Assembly: GCA_018828145.1 (NCBI GenBank)
Contig: JAHJWO010000007.1
Location: 62,001-126,000, forward strand
From: Alphaproteobacteria bacterium
GTDB taxonomy: Bacteria > Pseudomonadota > Alphaproteobacteria > Rhizobiales > Devosiaceae
DNA: 64,000 nucleotides
Direction of reading: 5' to 3'
Positions 16,315 through 25,555 of the stretch are shown one piece after another. The notes beneath the pieces are model-generated. The model worked only from the letters and a program-made list of their open reading frames with translations. It did not search any database and was not told where the DNA came from. How positions within the stretch are numbered: position 1 is the stretch's first letter; each line of letters starts with the position of its first letter. The position numbers were made by a program, and so were the translations under genes.

Positions 16315-16811
16315 GCCTCGCCCACCGTTTCGAACATGACATGGCTGAGCGCATCCGCCGCCGTCTTGCCGGCCCAGACCACGAACTGGAAGGCCTGATA
16401 ATAGAGGTCGCAGCTGTCGGTCGCCGAGCGCAGCAAGGCCTCGCATTGCTGCGGCGACACATCGGCGCCCCCGGTCAGCAGGTGCGAATTGCGGAACAGC
16501 ACCACGCCTTCCTTGTTCCAGATGTCAAAGTGGCCGATCCACAGCTGCTCATTGATCAGCGAGATCAACTGCTTGATTTCGGTCCGCCGACCTTCCGGCA
16601 CCTTGAGGTCAAAGGCGCAGGCGATGTGGAGGCTTTCGAGGTCTTCCATCCAGTTGAAGGAGACGTGGTAATCGCTCCAGCCGCCGCGCACCGAGATCGA
16701 AATCTCGTCGGCATCCTGTCTCTCGAAGGACCAGTCGTTGATCGAGGCGATATGCTCGATAATGTCCACCGGGTGGACATTGCGATCGGGCTCGACTTGC
16801 AGAAGTGACAT
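16311..16811 (-). CDS. YbjN domain-containing protein
   Basis: A 166-residue YbjN-family protein (fold like type III secretion chaperones), starting MSLLQVEPDRNVHPVDIIEHI, with ISVRGGWSDYHVSFNWMEDLESLHIACAFDLKVPE and FRNSHLLTGGADVSPQQCEALL. The family has no agreed biochemical role. I chose the ATG at 16811 over one 13 codons upstream because the upstream residues are not family-like. The gene overlaps proC by 4 nt, so both are likely co-expressed. The 270 bp upstream hold no gene. Confidence 0.87.
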   Translation of the reverse strand: MSLLQVEPDRNVHPVDIIEHIASINDWSFERQDADEISISVRGGWSDYHVSFNWMEDLESLHIACAFDLKVPEGRRTEIKQLISLINEQLWIGHFDIWNKEGVVLFRNSHLLTGGADVSPQQCEALLRSATDSCDLYYQAFQFVVWAGKTAADALSHVMFETVGEA

Positions 16812-17081
16812 CGACGGGTTCCGTCCTGGCAACGCGTGAATTCGAGTCATGCGGCCCGAAGGGCCGGCAATGTTGGGTACTCAAGGAACTGGCCGCACGC
16901 ACAAGGGCTTACGAATCGTCCTGATGATTTGACCCTACACCGCCCCACTGATTCAGGGGACGCGACGCGGACCTAGGACGGCATTCTCTTGTGGATGATC
17001 AGACCGGCAGGGTTAACGGAGCGTTAACGACGGCCGCTTTGCCACCAGCAAAACTGGCCCAAAACAGGGCAATGCACCCGA

Positions 17082-17804
17082 TCAGGAGAGGCTTTCGGGC
17101 CCGACCCAGCCATTGGTGAGGGACTGCGCCCATTGCGGGAAGCCATTTGCCGCCGCCAGCCGCGCCGCTTCGGCATGATCATAGGGCACGGCAAGCAGGT
17201 TGGTGTGCCAGCCCGAAGGCCGACGCTCGATGATGGCATATCGCGCATCGGGCGAACCGTGCACCAGTTGCATCCCCACCGAACCCGGATTGACGATCAG
17301 GCGCCCATCGAGCAGCCGCAGCGAGCGGGGAATATGGGTATGGCCGCACAGCAGCACGGGGTAGTCGAGGCCGCCGGCCAGCGCTGCGACCTGCGCCTCG
17401 CCGGGGACGGTGGTCGTCCGACCGGCATAGAAGGTGTCGAGCCAGGGCGTCTCGTCATCGGCCGGGGTGCCGTGGCACAGAAAGACCGCATCGGAATGGG
17501 CCGCCGTCGCCGGCAGGTCGGCCAGCCAGTCAAGCTGGGAAGGGTTGAGTTGCGCCCGCGCAAAGGCGTCAATGGCGCCCGAACCGCGCAGGGAGAGGTC
17601 GACTGTCCAACGATCATGATTGCCCCGGACGGACAGGCCACCCAGCGCCATCAGCCGTTGGGCTGTACCGGCCGGATCGACCGGTCCACTGACATTGTCA
17701 CCCAGGCCCAAGACGGTATCCACGCCATGGCGCGCTATGTCGGCCAGCACGGCGTCAAGCGCCAGGGCATTGCCGTGGATGTCCGAGATAACGGCGACGC
17801 GCAA
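17082..17804 (-). CDS. YfcE/MPP-like metallophosphoesterase
   Basis: A 240-residue calcineurin-like phosphoesterase with every metal-binding motif: SDIHGN (D8, H10), GLGDNVSGP, RGNHDRW, FLCHGTP and LCGHTHIP. NPGSVGM is typical of the YfcE/MJ0936 group acting on phosphodiesters. The start is a TTG directly following the stop codon of the upstream ubiK gene (zero gap), so translation is probably coupled. Substrate unknown. Confidence 0.85.
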   Translation of the reverse strand: MRVAVISDIHGNALALDAVLADIARHGVDTVLGLGDNVSGPVDPAGTAQRLMALGGLSVRGNHDRWTVDLSLRGSGAIDAFARAQLNPSQLDWLADLPATAAHSDAVFLCHGTPADDETPWLDTFYAGRTTTVPGEAQVAALAGGLDYPVLLCGHTHIPRSLRLLDGRLIVNPGSVGMQLVHGSPDARYAIIERRPSGWHTNLLAVPYDHAEAARLAAANGFPQWAQSLTNGWVGPESLS

Positions 17805-18059
17805 TTAGCTGGCTTTGCCCTTGCCACCTTGGAGCGCAGCCAGTTCCTTGCGCAGCGCATCGATTTCCTCGCCCTGCACCTGAACCAGTTCGCGCAGCGC
17901 GTCGAAATCCTCGCGCTTGACCAGGTCCATATCGGCTACGAGCCGCTGGGCCTGCGACTTGACTGCGGTCTCGACTTCACGACGGACGCCGTCGGCAACG
18001 CCAGCCGCCTCGTTCATCAATCGGCCCAGATCATCAAAGATCCTGTTGTTCTGGCTCAT
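17805..18059 (-). CDS. ubiK: UbiK (BMFP-domain) accessory factor
   Basis: An 84-residue membrane-fusogenic coiled-coil protein: MSQNNRIFDDLGRLMNEAAG, then EVETAVKSQAQRLVADMDLVKREDFDALRELV and a heptad-rich EEIDALRKELAAL tail ending GGKGKAS. The V-K-R-E-D-F motif is the BMFP/UbiK signature. In E. coli UbiK supports ubiquinone synthesis by binding UbiJ. The ATG at 18059 is the normal start. It diverges from lgt, a conserved alphaproteobacterial arrangement. Confidence 0.87.
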   Translation of the reverse strand: MSQNNRIFDDLGRLMNEAAGVADGVRREVETAVKSQAQRLVADMDLVKREDFDALRELVQVQGEEIDALRKELAALQGGKGKAS

Positions 18060-18171
18060 CGCACACACCCACTTGGTTTGGCCCTGTAAGCCACTACTTA
18101 GGTCACACCGCCCGACTTGACCAGAGAGGCCGAAGCGGCAATGGTCCGGCCGATTGCCGCAGGAGCCGCTA

Positions 18172-19005
18172 TTGCCCTTCCCCAATATTGATCCCATCGC
18201 CTTTGCCATCGGCCCCTTTGCGGTGCGCTGGTATGCGCTGGGCTACCTGTTCGGCGTCGGTCTCGGCGCCGCCTATGGCTATCTGCTGCTGGCCAATAGC
18301 CGGCTCTGGCACAAGGGCGAACCGCCTTTTGCGGCCAAGGATATCTGGGACTTCGCCTTCTGGACCATGCTGGCCATCGTGCTCGGCGGCCGCGTCGGCT
18401 ATGTGCTGTTCTACAACTTGCCCTACTATCTCGCCAATCCGGGCCAGATCATCAACACGCTTGATGGCGGCATGTCCTATCACGGCGGCATGCTCGGGCT
18501 GATGCTGGCGGTGGTGCTGTTCACGCGCTTCAAGGGCAATGGCAACTGGCTGAGCGGGCTCGACCTCATCGCCTCGGTCTCGACCATCGGCATCTTCCTC
18601 GTGCGCATCGCCAACTTCATCAATGCCGAACTCTATGGCGCGCCGACCACCCTGCCCTGGGGCGTGGTCTTCCCCACCGACCCCGAACAATTGCCGCGCC
18701 ACCCCAGCCAGCTCTATGAGGCCGCGCTTGAGGGCCTGCTGCTGTTCCTGCTCATTCGCGTGGCAACCCACGTCTTCTATGCGTTGCGCCGACCCGGCAT
18801 GGTCGCCGGCATCTTCGGGGTGGGCTATGGCCTGTCGCGCATCGCGGTGGAATTCGTGCGCCTGCCCGACAGCCAGATCGGCTACCTCTTTGGCGGCTGG
18901 CTGACCATGGGCATGGTGCTCTCGATACCGCTCGTGCTGGCCGGGCTGGGCCTGATCGCCTATGCGGCCACCCGCAAAGAGAGCGCACTGCGGGCTCCGG
19001 CATGA
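18172..19005 (+). CDS. lgt: Prolipoprotein diacylglyceryl transferase
   Basis: A 277-residue inner-membrane enzyme adding diacylglycerol from phosphatidylglycerol to the lipobox cysteine of prelipoproteins. About seven hydrophobic segments; conserved motifs are GGRVGYVLFYN, GGMSYHGGMLG with the essential His, and LVRIANFINAELYG, the Lgt signature. I chose the TTG at 18172 because AGGAG lies 7 nt upstream (18161-18165) and the product begins MPFPNIDPIAFAIGPFAVRWY, as in homologues; a TTG at 18154 would place that site inside the gene. It overlaps the methyltransferase gene by 4 nt. Confidence 0.93.
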   Translation: MPFPNIDPIAFAIGPFAVRWYALGYLFGVGLGAAYGYLLLANSRLWHKGEPPFAAKDIWDFAFWTMLAIVLGGRVGYVLFYNLPYYLANPGQIINTLDGGMSYHGGMLGLMLAVVLFTRFKGNGNWLSGLDLIASVSTIGIFLVRIANFINAELYGAPTTLPWGVVFPTDPEQLPRHPSQLYEAALEGLLLFLLIRVATHVFYALRRPGMVAGIFGVGYGLSRIAVEFVRLPDSQIGYLFGGWLTMGMVLSIPLVLAGLGLIAYAATRKESALRAPA

Positions 19006-20081
19006 CCGACGCCCCCACCCTGCCCGAACTGATCGACATGCAGATCCGCACCAGCGGCCCCATGTCGATTGCCAGCTATATGGGGCTCTGCCTCACCCAT
19101 CCGTCCAAGGGCTATTACAAGAGTGCGGACCCCCTTGGTGCCAAGGGCGATTTCGTCACCGCTCCGGAAATCAGCCAGATGTTCGGAGAGCTGCTGGGCT
19201 TCTTCTGCGTCAACGTCTGGCAGCAGATGGGCAGCCCCAAGACCTTCACCCTGCTCGAGCTCGGGCCGGGCCGCGGCACGCTGATGGCCGACATGCTGCG
19301 CGTCGCCTGCCGCGCCGAAGGGTTTCGCGATGCGTTGGACCTGCGGCTGTTCGAGACCAATCCGGCGCTGATCGCCGAGCAGAATGCGCGACTGGAAGCA
19401 TATGGTCCGAAATGGATCGATGCCTTCGAAAAAGTCGGCGATGGCCCGCTCCTGGTTGTGGCCAACGAGTTCTTCGACGCCCTGCCCATCCGCCAGTTCG
19501 TCCGCATGGACGATGGCTGGCACGAGCGCATGGTGGGCCTGAGCGAGGGCCGCCGCAGCTTCGGGCTCAACCCGACGCCGATCCCGCCCGGAGCGATGCC
19601 CGAAGCCGTTGCCGATGCCGCGCCCAACAGCGTATTCGAGGTGGGGCTGGCCAATGGCGAGGTGATGAAGCGGCTTGCCAGCATCGTTTCGACCCAGGGC
19701 GGGGCTATCCTTGCCGTGGACTACGGTTATGCCCGCACCCAGACCGGGGAAACCCTGCAGGGCGTGCGCCGGCATCAATATGCCGATGTGCTGGATGCGC
19801 CGGGTGAGACCGATCTCTCCGCCCATGTCGACTTCGAGGCTCTGGGCAATGTCGCTGCCAAGGCAGGTTTGGCTGTGCAACCGCTGGCGACGCAGGGGGA
19901 TTTCCTGACGCGGCTGGGCCTCAACGAACGCGCCAAGGCACTGAGCGCGGCCAATCCGGGTTCAACTGCCGACATCGCTGCCGCCAAGGCGCGGCTGGCG
20001 GAGCCCGGACAGATGGGGGAGCTGTTCAAGGCCTTCTGCGCCCACAGCCCCGGCCTGTTCCCGCCAGGCTTTGCACCATGA
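19002..20081 (+). CDS. SAM-dependent methyltransferase, MidA/NDUFAF7 family
   Basis: A 359-residue class I methyltransferase of the MidA/NDUFAF7 family (formerly DUF185). Motif I is LLELGPGRGTLMADML (about 85-100), preceded by GDFVTAPEISQMFGELLG, which defines the family, and followed by VANEFFDALPIRQF. In mitochondria NDUFAF7 methylates an arginine of the complex I subunit NDUFS2; a similar role in bacteria is plausible but unproven. It lies between lgt and pgeF with ATGA overlaps on both sides. Confidence 0.9.
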   Translation: MTDAPTLPELIDMQIRTSGPMSIASYMGLCLTHPSKGYYKSADPLGAKGDFVTAPEISQMFGELLGFFCVNVWQQMGSPKTFTLLELGPGRGTLMADMLRVACRAEGFRDALDLRLFETNPALIAEQNARLEAYGPKWIDAFEKVGDGPLLVVANEFFDALPIRQFVRMDDGWHERMVGLSEGRRSFGLNPTPIPPGAMPEAVADAAPNSVFEVGLANGEVMKRLASIVSTQGGAILAVDYGYARTQTGETLQGVRRHQYADVLDAPGETDLSAHVDFEALGNVAAKAGLAVQPLATQGDFLTRLGLNERAKALSAANPGSTADIAAAKARLAEPGQMGELFKAFCAHSPGLFPPGFAP

Positions 20082-20848
20082 CCGTGCCATTCGAACAGAG
20101 CGAAGCGCTTGCTGCCATGCCCGCGCTGCGTCATGGCTTTTTCGGCCGCCAGGGCGGGCATTCGAAGGGCGAATTCGCCTCCAACAACATGTCCATAGCG
20201 CTGGGCGACAAACCGCACCTGGCCGAGGCCAATCGCACCGGCGCGGCCCAGGCGCTGGGATATCTGCGCCAGAACCTCTATCTGCTCAAGCAGATGCATT
20301 CCCCCAGTGTGCGCGTGCTGACCGACTATCCGGACAATGAGGTGCCGGTCGAAGCCGACGCCATGGTGACCCGGCTGCCGACACTGGCGCTGGGCATCCT
20401 CACCGCCGACTGCACACCGATCCTGCTGGCCGACGAAGAAGCCGGCGTCATCGGGGCCGTCCATGCCGGCTGGCGCGGCGCAGTGGACGGCATCATCGGA
20501 AACACCGTCGCAGCGATGACCGGGCTCGGCGCCGCTCCAGCGCGCATCGTCGCCGTCATTGGTCCCACCATCAGTGGCGACAACTACGAGGTCGGCCCGC
20601 AATTCATGACCGAGTTCGTGGCGCTACACCCCGATGGCTGGCGCTATTTTCACGTGCCGCCGGGCAAGCGCACGCATTTCGACCTGCCCGGTTTCGTCGA
20701 GGGACAATTGCGGGCCGCCGGTATCGGAACGGTGGACCGGGTCGGTGGCTGTACCTATGCCCATCCCGACCGCTATTTCTCCCATCGCTACGCCACCCAC
20801 CAGGGCACCAAGACCGGCCGCCAGATCGCCATCATCGGCCTGACGTAA
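20078..20848 (+). CDS. pgeF: Peptidoglycan editing factor PgeF (YfiH/laccase-domain)
   Basis: A 256-residue multicopper-laccase-fold protein. Its metal/catalytic triad is visible as H74 (KQMHS), C112 (TADCTP) and H129 (VHAGWRG). In E. coli PgeF corrects misincorporated serine in peptidoglycan precursors, and relatives have purine nucleoside phosphorylase activity. Third gene of an overlapping lgt-midA-pgeF unit, in line with an envelope role. Ends 115 bp before prs. Confidence 0.9.
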   Translation: MTVPFEQSEALAAMPALRHGFFGRQGGHSKGEFASNNMSIALGDKPHLAEANRTGAAQALGYLRQNLYLLKQMHSPSVRVLTDYPDNEVPVEADAMVTRLPTLALGILTADCTPILLADEEAGVIGAVHAGWRGAVDGIIGNTVAAMTGLGAAPARIVAVIGPTISGDNYEVGPQFMTEFVALHPDGWRYFHVPPGKRTHFDLPGFVEGQLRAAGIGTVDRVGGCTYAHPDRYFSHRYATHQGTKTGRQIAIIGLT

Positions 20849-20963
20849 TTCTTTACCCTTCATCCATTTGTTGCGTTGCGCGGCCGAAGGGGACTCGCTA
20901 AAGCTGCCCGCGAAACTGGATACCCCCGCCGCCCGGGGCGTAGTTGAGACAGGATCGCGCCCC

Positions 20964-21896
20964 ATGAAGCTGGTGACCGGCAACTCCAACCGTGCCCTTG
21001 CCCAGGCCGTCGCCAGCTACCTCGAGCTTCCTCTCACAGATTGCACGGTCAAGCGCTTCGCGGACAAGGAAGTCTATGTCGAGGTGCATGACAATGTGCG
21101 CGGCGAAGACGCCTTCATCCTGCAGTCGACCAGCTTTCCGGCCAACGACAACCTGATGGAACTGCTGATCCTGATCGATGCGCTGCGCCGCTCGTCGGCC
21201 CGGCGCATCACCGCGGTCATCCCCTATTTCGGCTATGCCCGGCAGGACCGCAAATCGGCGCCGCGCACCCCGATCTCGGCCAAGCTGGTGGCCAATCTCA
21301 TCACTGAAGCCGGCGCCAACCGCGTGCTGACGCTCGACCTGCACGCCGCCCAGATCCAGGGCTTCTTCGATATCCCCACCGACAACCTGACTGCCGCCCC
21401 CGTCATGGTGCGCGACATCCAGGACAATTATGACGTCAAGAATGTCATGATCGTCTCGCCCGACGTTGGCGGCGTGGTGCGGGCGCGCAATGTCGCCGGC
21501 CGCATCGGCGCCAACCTGGCCATCGTCGACAAGCGCCGTCCCCGCGCCGGCGTCAGCGAAGTGATGAACATCATCGGCGATGTCGAGGGCCAGACCTGCA
21601 TCATGATCGACGACATCGTCGACAGTGGCGGTACGCTGGTCAACGCTGCCGAAGCGCTGCTCAATGCCGGCGCCAAGGAAGTTTCGGCCTACCTGACCCA
21701 TGGCGTGTTGTCCGAGGGCGCCGCCGAACGCATCGCCGCATCCAAGCTCAAGGAACTGGTGGTGACGGACTCGATCGAAGAGACCGAGGCCCAGCGCAAT
21801 GCCGGCAATATCCGCCGCATGAGCATTGCCCCGCTGATCGGCGAGGCCGTTGCGCGGACGGCAAGCGAACAGAGCGTGTCGAGCCTGTTCGACTAA
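20964..21896 (+). CDS. prs: Ribose-phosphate pyrophosphokinase
   Basis: A 310-residue PRPP synthetase making PRPP from ribose 5-phosphate and ATP for nucleotides, histidine and tryptophan. Conserved segments: [37 protein letters not shown] with the ATP-binding arginine, [15 protein letters not shown] (metal-binding His) and the PRPP loop [12 protein letters not shown]. The start [17 protein letters not shown] is standard; the ATG at 20964 follows AGGATCGCGCCCC. The frame extends 32 codons upstream without homology. Confidence 0.97.
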   Translation: MKLVTGNSNRALAQAVASYLELPLTDCTVKRFADKEVYVEVHDNVRGEDAFILQSTSFPANDNLMELLILIDALRRSSARRITAVIPYFGYARQDRKSAPRTPISAKLVANLITEAGANRVLTLDLHAAQIQGFFDIPTDNLTAAPVMVRDIQDNYDVKNVMIVSPDVGGVVRARNVAGRIGANLAIVDKRRPRAGVSEVMNIIGDVEGQTCIMIDDIVDSGGTLVNAAEALLNAGAKEVSAYLTHGVLSEGAAERIAASKLKELVVTDSIEETEAQRNAGNIRRMSIAPLIGEAVARTASEQSVSSLFD

Positions 21897-21979
21897 TTTC
21901 CTCCCTCGCCGTCGAAATCGCCGATCCTCGCGCGACATTGCCCTGAAGGGCTATGCTGCCCGCAACGAGGAGACGCGCG

Positions 21980-22339
21980 ATGAAGTTCATGCTGATGCTG
22001 TATGCCGACGAAAAGGCCGGCGCCGCCATTCCCCAGGCCGAGATGGCCAAGGCCATGCAGCAGATGTCGGCCTACCAGCACACATTGGAAAAGGCCGGCG
22101 CCTTTATATCGACGGCCGCCCTTGGCATAACTGAAGATGCCCGCACCATCACCAGGTATGACGGCGAGCTCAAGGTGCATGACGGCCCCTATGCGGAGAC
22201 GCGCGAGCAGCTTGGCGGCTATTTCATGATCGAGGCGCCTGACATGGCCAAGGCGATCGAACTGGCTGCCTTGTGCCCAGCGGCGACCTGGGGTCCCATC
22301 GAAATCCGCCCCTTCCACCCCGGTTACGGGCCCGACTGA
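21980..22339 (+). CDS. YciI family (DGPF-domain) protein
   Basis: A 119-residue protein starting MKFMLMLYADEKAG, with YDGELKVHDGPYAETREQLGGYFMIEAPDMAKAIELA and GPIEIRPF; DGPYAETRE is the family motif. Start at 21980 after GAGACGCGCG. Together with the next YciI gene and a sigma factor it forms an ECF42-type locus; in characterised ECF42 systems such DGPF genes are part of the regulon. Biochemical function unknown. Confidence 0.85.
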   Translation: MKFMLMLYADEKAGAAIPQAEMAKAMQQMSAYQHTLEKAGAFISTAALGITEDARTITRYDGELKVHDGPYAETREQLGGYFMIEAPDMAKAIELAALCPAATWGPIEIRPFHPGYGPD

Positions 22340-22428
22340 CAATTTTGCGTCGAAAAGTCGAAAGCCATCATGGCGCACCGACATTGCTGCATCGGAGCAT
22401 GATGCGCCGACCATGAAAGGAAAACGCG

Positions 22429-22779
22429 ATGCGCTACATGATGGTCATTCACAACGACGACGAAGCCCTGGCCAATGCCAACCAGCAGCAGCTCTGGGCC
22501 GACTACGCCGCCTTCAACCAGGCTCTGGCCAAGGCGGGTGCCGGCTTCACCAGTGGCGAACGGCTGCAGTCCGGCAAGGACGGCACCATCGTGCGCAGCC
22601 GCGCCGGCAAGACCGATGTGCTCGATGGCCCCTATACCGATACCAAGGAGCAGTTCGCCGGCTACTTCTTCATCGACGTGGCGACGCTGGAAGAGGCGGT
22701 GGAATGGGCCAATCGCTGCCCCAGCTCCCGTTTCGGCACCATCGAGATCCGCCAGGTTGTGGACGCTGGCAAGAACTAA
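22429..22779 (+). CDS. YciI family (DGPF-domain) protein
   Basis: A 116-residue paralogue of the preceding gene: MRYMMVIHNDDEAL start, VLDGPYTDTKEQFAGYFFIDVATLEEAVEWANRCPS, then GTIEIRQVV. The motif DGPYTDTKE is intact. An AAAGGAAAAC Shine-Dalgarno precedes the ATG. Its stop codon shares one base with the start of the sigma factor gene (TAATG), a strong sign of translational coupling. Confidence 0.87.
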   Translation: MRYMMVIHNDDEALANANQQQLWADYAAFNQALAKAGAGFTSGERLQSGKDGTIVRSRAGKTDVLDGPYTDTKEQFAGYFFIDVATLEEAVEWANRCPSSRFGTIEIRQVVDAGKN

Positions 22780-24014
22780 TGGACGATGCGGCGCGCCAGA
22801 CTGCCGAGCAGGTTGCCCGCGCGAGCTATGGGCGCCTGCTCGCCTTTCTTGCCGCCCGCACCCGCGACGTGGCGGGCGCCGAAGATGCGCTGGCGGAGGC
22901 CTTCGCCAGCGCACTCAAGACCTGGCCGGAGCACGGCGTTCCGGCCAATCCCGATGCATGGTTGCTTACTGTCGCCCGACGCCGCCAGACCGACGCGGTC
23001 AGACGACGGCAGACCCGCACCGCCGGAGAGGGACATATCCAGCTCATGACCGAAGAACTTGCGGAAGCCGCTGCCAACCCTGACGCCATTCCGGACCGGC
23101 GACTGGCCCTGATGTTCGCCTGCGCCCACCCTGAAATCGAGGCCGGCATGCGCGCGCCGCTGATCCTGCAGACCATCCTGGGTCTCACGGCCATCGATAT
23201 CGCCACGGCCTTCCTCATACCGCCGGCCACCATGGGCCAGCGCCTCGTCCGCGCCAAAGCACGCATCAAGGAAGCCGGCGTGCCATTCGAAATACCCGGG
23301 CGGGAGGCCCTTGCCGAGCGGCTCGACGCCGTCCTGGGCGCCATCTATGCCGCCTATGCCAAGGGCTGGACCGAGATCGGCGATGCGACGGCCGAGCGGC
23401 TGGCCGACGAAGCCATCTGGCTGGGGCGGCTGGTGGTGTCACTGCTGCCCGAAGAGCCTGAGGCCAAGGGCATGCTGGCCCTGATGCTCTATGCCGAAGC
23501 GCGACGGGAAGCCCGGCGCGATGGCAGCGGCGCCTATGTGCCCCTCGAGGCCCAGGACATTGCCCTGTGGGACGAGCCACAGATCGTGAGCGCCGAAGCG
23601 CTGCTGCGCGATGCCAATGCAAATGGCCCCACCGGGCGCTACCAGATCGAAGCGGCCATCCAATCGGCCCATGTCGCCCGGCGGATCAGCGGGCGTGCCA
23701 ACTGGGATGCCGTGGTGGCGCTCTACGACGTGCTGCTGCGCCTGACGCAATCGCCGGTGGTCGTGCTCAACCGGGCTGCCGCCGTGATGGAGGTTGAAGG
23801 TCCCGAGGCCGCTCTGGCCAGCCTCGACACGATCGCCACCGACCGGCGCATGGCGGACTACCAGCCCTACTGGGCTGCACGGGGCCACCTGGCGGCGCGC
23901 GCCGGCCGCAAGGCGGAGGCGCATGAGGCGCTGACCCTGGCCATGGGCCTGGCCACCGACGAGGCCGTGCGACAATATCTGGCGGCCCAGCGCAACAAGC
24001 TGCAGGACGGCTAA
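22779..24014 (+). CDS. ECF42-type RNA polymerase sigma factor with C-terminal TPR extension
   Basis: A 411-residue ECF sigma factor, over twice the length of ordinary ECFs. The sigma-2 region (ARASYGRLLAFLAARTRDVAGAEDALAEAF, then PDAWLLTVARRRQTDAVRR) and sigma-4 region (TAIDIATAFLIPPATMGQRLVRAKARI) occupy the first 170 residues. DUF6596 follows (AIYAAYAKGWTEIGDATAERLADEAIWLGRL) and then TPR-like helices to the end. Linkage to DGPF genes fits ECF42, where the C-terminal extension, rather than an anti-sigma factor, appears to control activity. The inducing signal is unknown. Confidence 0.92.
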   Translation: MDDAARQTAEQVARASYGRLLAFLAARTRDVAGAEDALAEAFASALKTWPEHGVPANPDAWLLTVARRRQTDAVRRRQTRTAGEGHIQLMTEELAEAAANPDAIPDRRLALMFACAHPEIEAGMRAPLILQTILGLTAIDIATAFLIPPATMGQRLVRAKARIKEAGVPFEIPGREALAERLDAVLGAIYAAYAKGWTEIGDATAERLADEAIWLGRLVVSLLPEEPEAKGMLALMLYAEARREARRDGSGAYVPLEAQDIALWDEPQIVSAEALLRDANANGPTGRYQIEAAIQSAHVARRISGRANWDAVVALYDVLLRLTQSPVVVLNRAAAVMEVEGPEAALASLDTIATDRRMADYQPYWAARGHLAARAGRKAEAHEALTLAMGLATDEAVRQYLAAQRNKLQDG

Positions 24015-24140
24015 ACCCTTCCCGCTTGCCCCTCCCGCCCCTTTCGGCTATAGCCCCGCTCATGAAGCGCTCGTCACCCCTGGAGGACGGGCGCGTATGC
24101 TGTTGTAGTGACGCATACACCAACCAGAATGGATATTTCC

Positions 24141-24776
24141 ATGGCTGCGACTACAAAGGTGCTCAAGGCACAGGCGCGTGAGGGAGTGGGCAAGGGGGCC
24201 GCTCGTGAACTGCGCCGTCAGGGACTCGTTCCTGCAGTTATCTACGGTGACAAGAAAGCCCCCGTCACCATCGCCCTCGCCTACAAGGATGCGCACAAGT
24301 ACATCTATGCTGGCGGTTTCCTGAGCCACATCATCGAACTCGATGTGGACGGCACCAAGCATCGCGTGATTCCGCGCGACTACCAGCTTGATCCGGTCAA
24401 GGACTTCCCGATGCACGTGGACTTCCTCCGCGTCGGCAAGGGTTCCAAGCTCAACGTCCAGGTGCATGTCAACTTCATCAATGAAGAAGCCAGCCCGGGC
24501 CTCAAGCGCGGCGGCACCCTGAACATCGTGCACCATACGCTCGACCTGACCGTCGATGCGGACAACATCCCCGAGGAAGTGACCGTCGATCTGACCGGTC
24601 TCGATATCGGCGACACCGTCCACATCTCGTCGATCAAGCTGCCGGCTGGCGCCGTCGACCACAGCCACGAAGAAGACGTGACCATTGCCACCATCGTCGC
24701 CCCGTCGGCTCTCAAGTCGGCTGGCACCGAGGATGAGGCTGAAGAAGCAGGCGAAGCCGAGCCCAAGGCCGAGTAA
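24141..24776 (+). CDS. rplY: 50S ribosomal protein L25/general stress protein Ctc
   Basis: A 211-residue long-form L25 that binds 5S rRNA. The N-terminal L25 domain ([33 protein letters not shown]) is followed by the TL5/Ctc C-terminal beta domain ([25 protein letters not shown]) and a very acidic alanine/glutamate tail. The start [11 protein letters not shown] at 24141 is preferred; upstream in-frame ATGs at 24108 and 24129 add non-family residues. It sits directly upstream of pth, the usual alphaproteobacterial order, with a terminator between. Confidence 0.95.
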   Translation: MAATTKVLKAQAREGVGKGAARELRRQGLVPAVIYGDKKAPVTIALAYKDAHKYIYAGGFLSHIIELDVDGTKHRVIPRDYQLDPVKDFPMHVDFLRVGKGSKLNVQVHVNFINEEASPGLKRGGTLNIVHHTLDLTVDADNIPEEVTVDLTGLDIGDTVHISSIKLPAGAVDHSHEEDVTIATIVAPSALKSAGTEDEAEEAGEAEPKAE

Positions 24777-24808
24777 TCGTCCTTCTGCCGTCTTTCTGCT
24801 AAGAGTTC

Positions 24809-24838
24809 GAGGCGGCCTTCGGGCCGCCTCTTTCGTTT
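24809..24838 (+). terminator. Rho-independent terminator between rplY and pth
   Basis: A perfect 9-bp stem (GAGGCGGCC at 24809-24817, GGCCGCCTC at 24822-24830) with a TTCG tetraloop, followed by TTTCGTTT. It lies 32 bp after rplY and ends 12 bp before the pth start, so pth is either read through or has a promoter within rplY. Confidence 0.88.
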
Positions 24839-24850
24839 CTGGAGTTCGCG

Positions 24851-25552
24851 ATGAAGCTGCTTGTCGGCCTGGGCAATCCCGGCAACCAATATGAAGGCAA
24901 TCGCCACAATATCGGCTTCATGGCGGTCGACGCCATTGCACGCGAGAACGGGATCACCCAGTTCCGCTCCAAGCATGCGGGCAGTCTGGCCGAAGGGACG
25001 ATCGCCGGCGAGAAGGTGATCCTCCTCAAGCCGCAGACCTTCATGAACCGCTCTGGCGACAGCGTCCAGCAGGTCGCCAAGTTCTACAAGATCGAGCCGG
25101 CCGACATCATCGTCTTCTATGACGAACTCGACCTCGCGCCGGGCAAGGTGCGGGTGAAGATCGGCGGTGGCAATGGCGGGCACAATGGCCTGCGCTCCAT
25201 CGATCCGCAGATCGGGCTCGACTACAAGCGCGTCCGGCTCGGGATCGGCCATCCCGGCAAGGAATATGTGACCCACCACGTGCTGGGCGACTTCGCCAAG
25301 GCTGACCAGGACTGGCTGGCGCCGCTGCTCGAGGGCATCGGCAAGCATGCCGACATGCTGATCAAGGGTGACGACAGCGGCTTCATGAACAAGCTGGCGC
25401 TGGCAACCAGGGCCGCCGACGAACCAGCTGCAAAGCCGGCCCCCAAAGCACAGAGCCACATCAGGCAGGCGCGTCCCGCCAAGCCGCAGGCCAAACTGCC
25501 CGAGACGGGTCCGATGGCCAATATGCTCAAGAAACTCTTCGGTAGCGAATAG
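24851..25552 (+). CDS. pth: Peptidyl-tRNA hydrolase
   Basis: A 233-residue enzyme that recycles peptidyl-tRNA. Active-site residues are visible: N10 (GLGNPG), H19 (NRHNIGF), N67 region (KPQTFMNRSG), D97 region (VFYDELDLAPGKVR) and GGNGGHNGLRSI. The catalytic domain ends near residue 185; the remaining about 45 residues (EPAAKPAPKAQSHIRQARPAKPQ) form a Pro/Ala/Lys-rich extension ending MANMLKKLFGSE, which is longer than the E. coli protein and typical of this lineage. Confidence 0.95.
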   Translation: MKLLVGLGNPGNQYEGNRHNIGFMAVDAIARENGITQFRSKHAGSLAEGTIAGEKVILLKPQTFMNRSGDSVQQVAKFYKIEPADIIVFYDELDLAPGKVRVKIGGGNGGHNGLRSIDPQIGLDYKRVRLGIGHPGKEYVTHHVLGDFAKADQDWLAPLLEGIGKHADMLIKGDDSGFMNKLALATRAADEPAAKPAPKAQSHIRQARPAKPQAKLPETGPMANMLKKLFGSE

Positions 25553-25555
25553 ACG

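Noticed and set aside
22413-22778. Upstream extension of the sigma factor frame
   Set aside because: It runs antiphase through the second DGPF gene; the TAATG junction at 22777-22781 and the family N-terminus fix the start at 22779.
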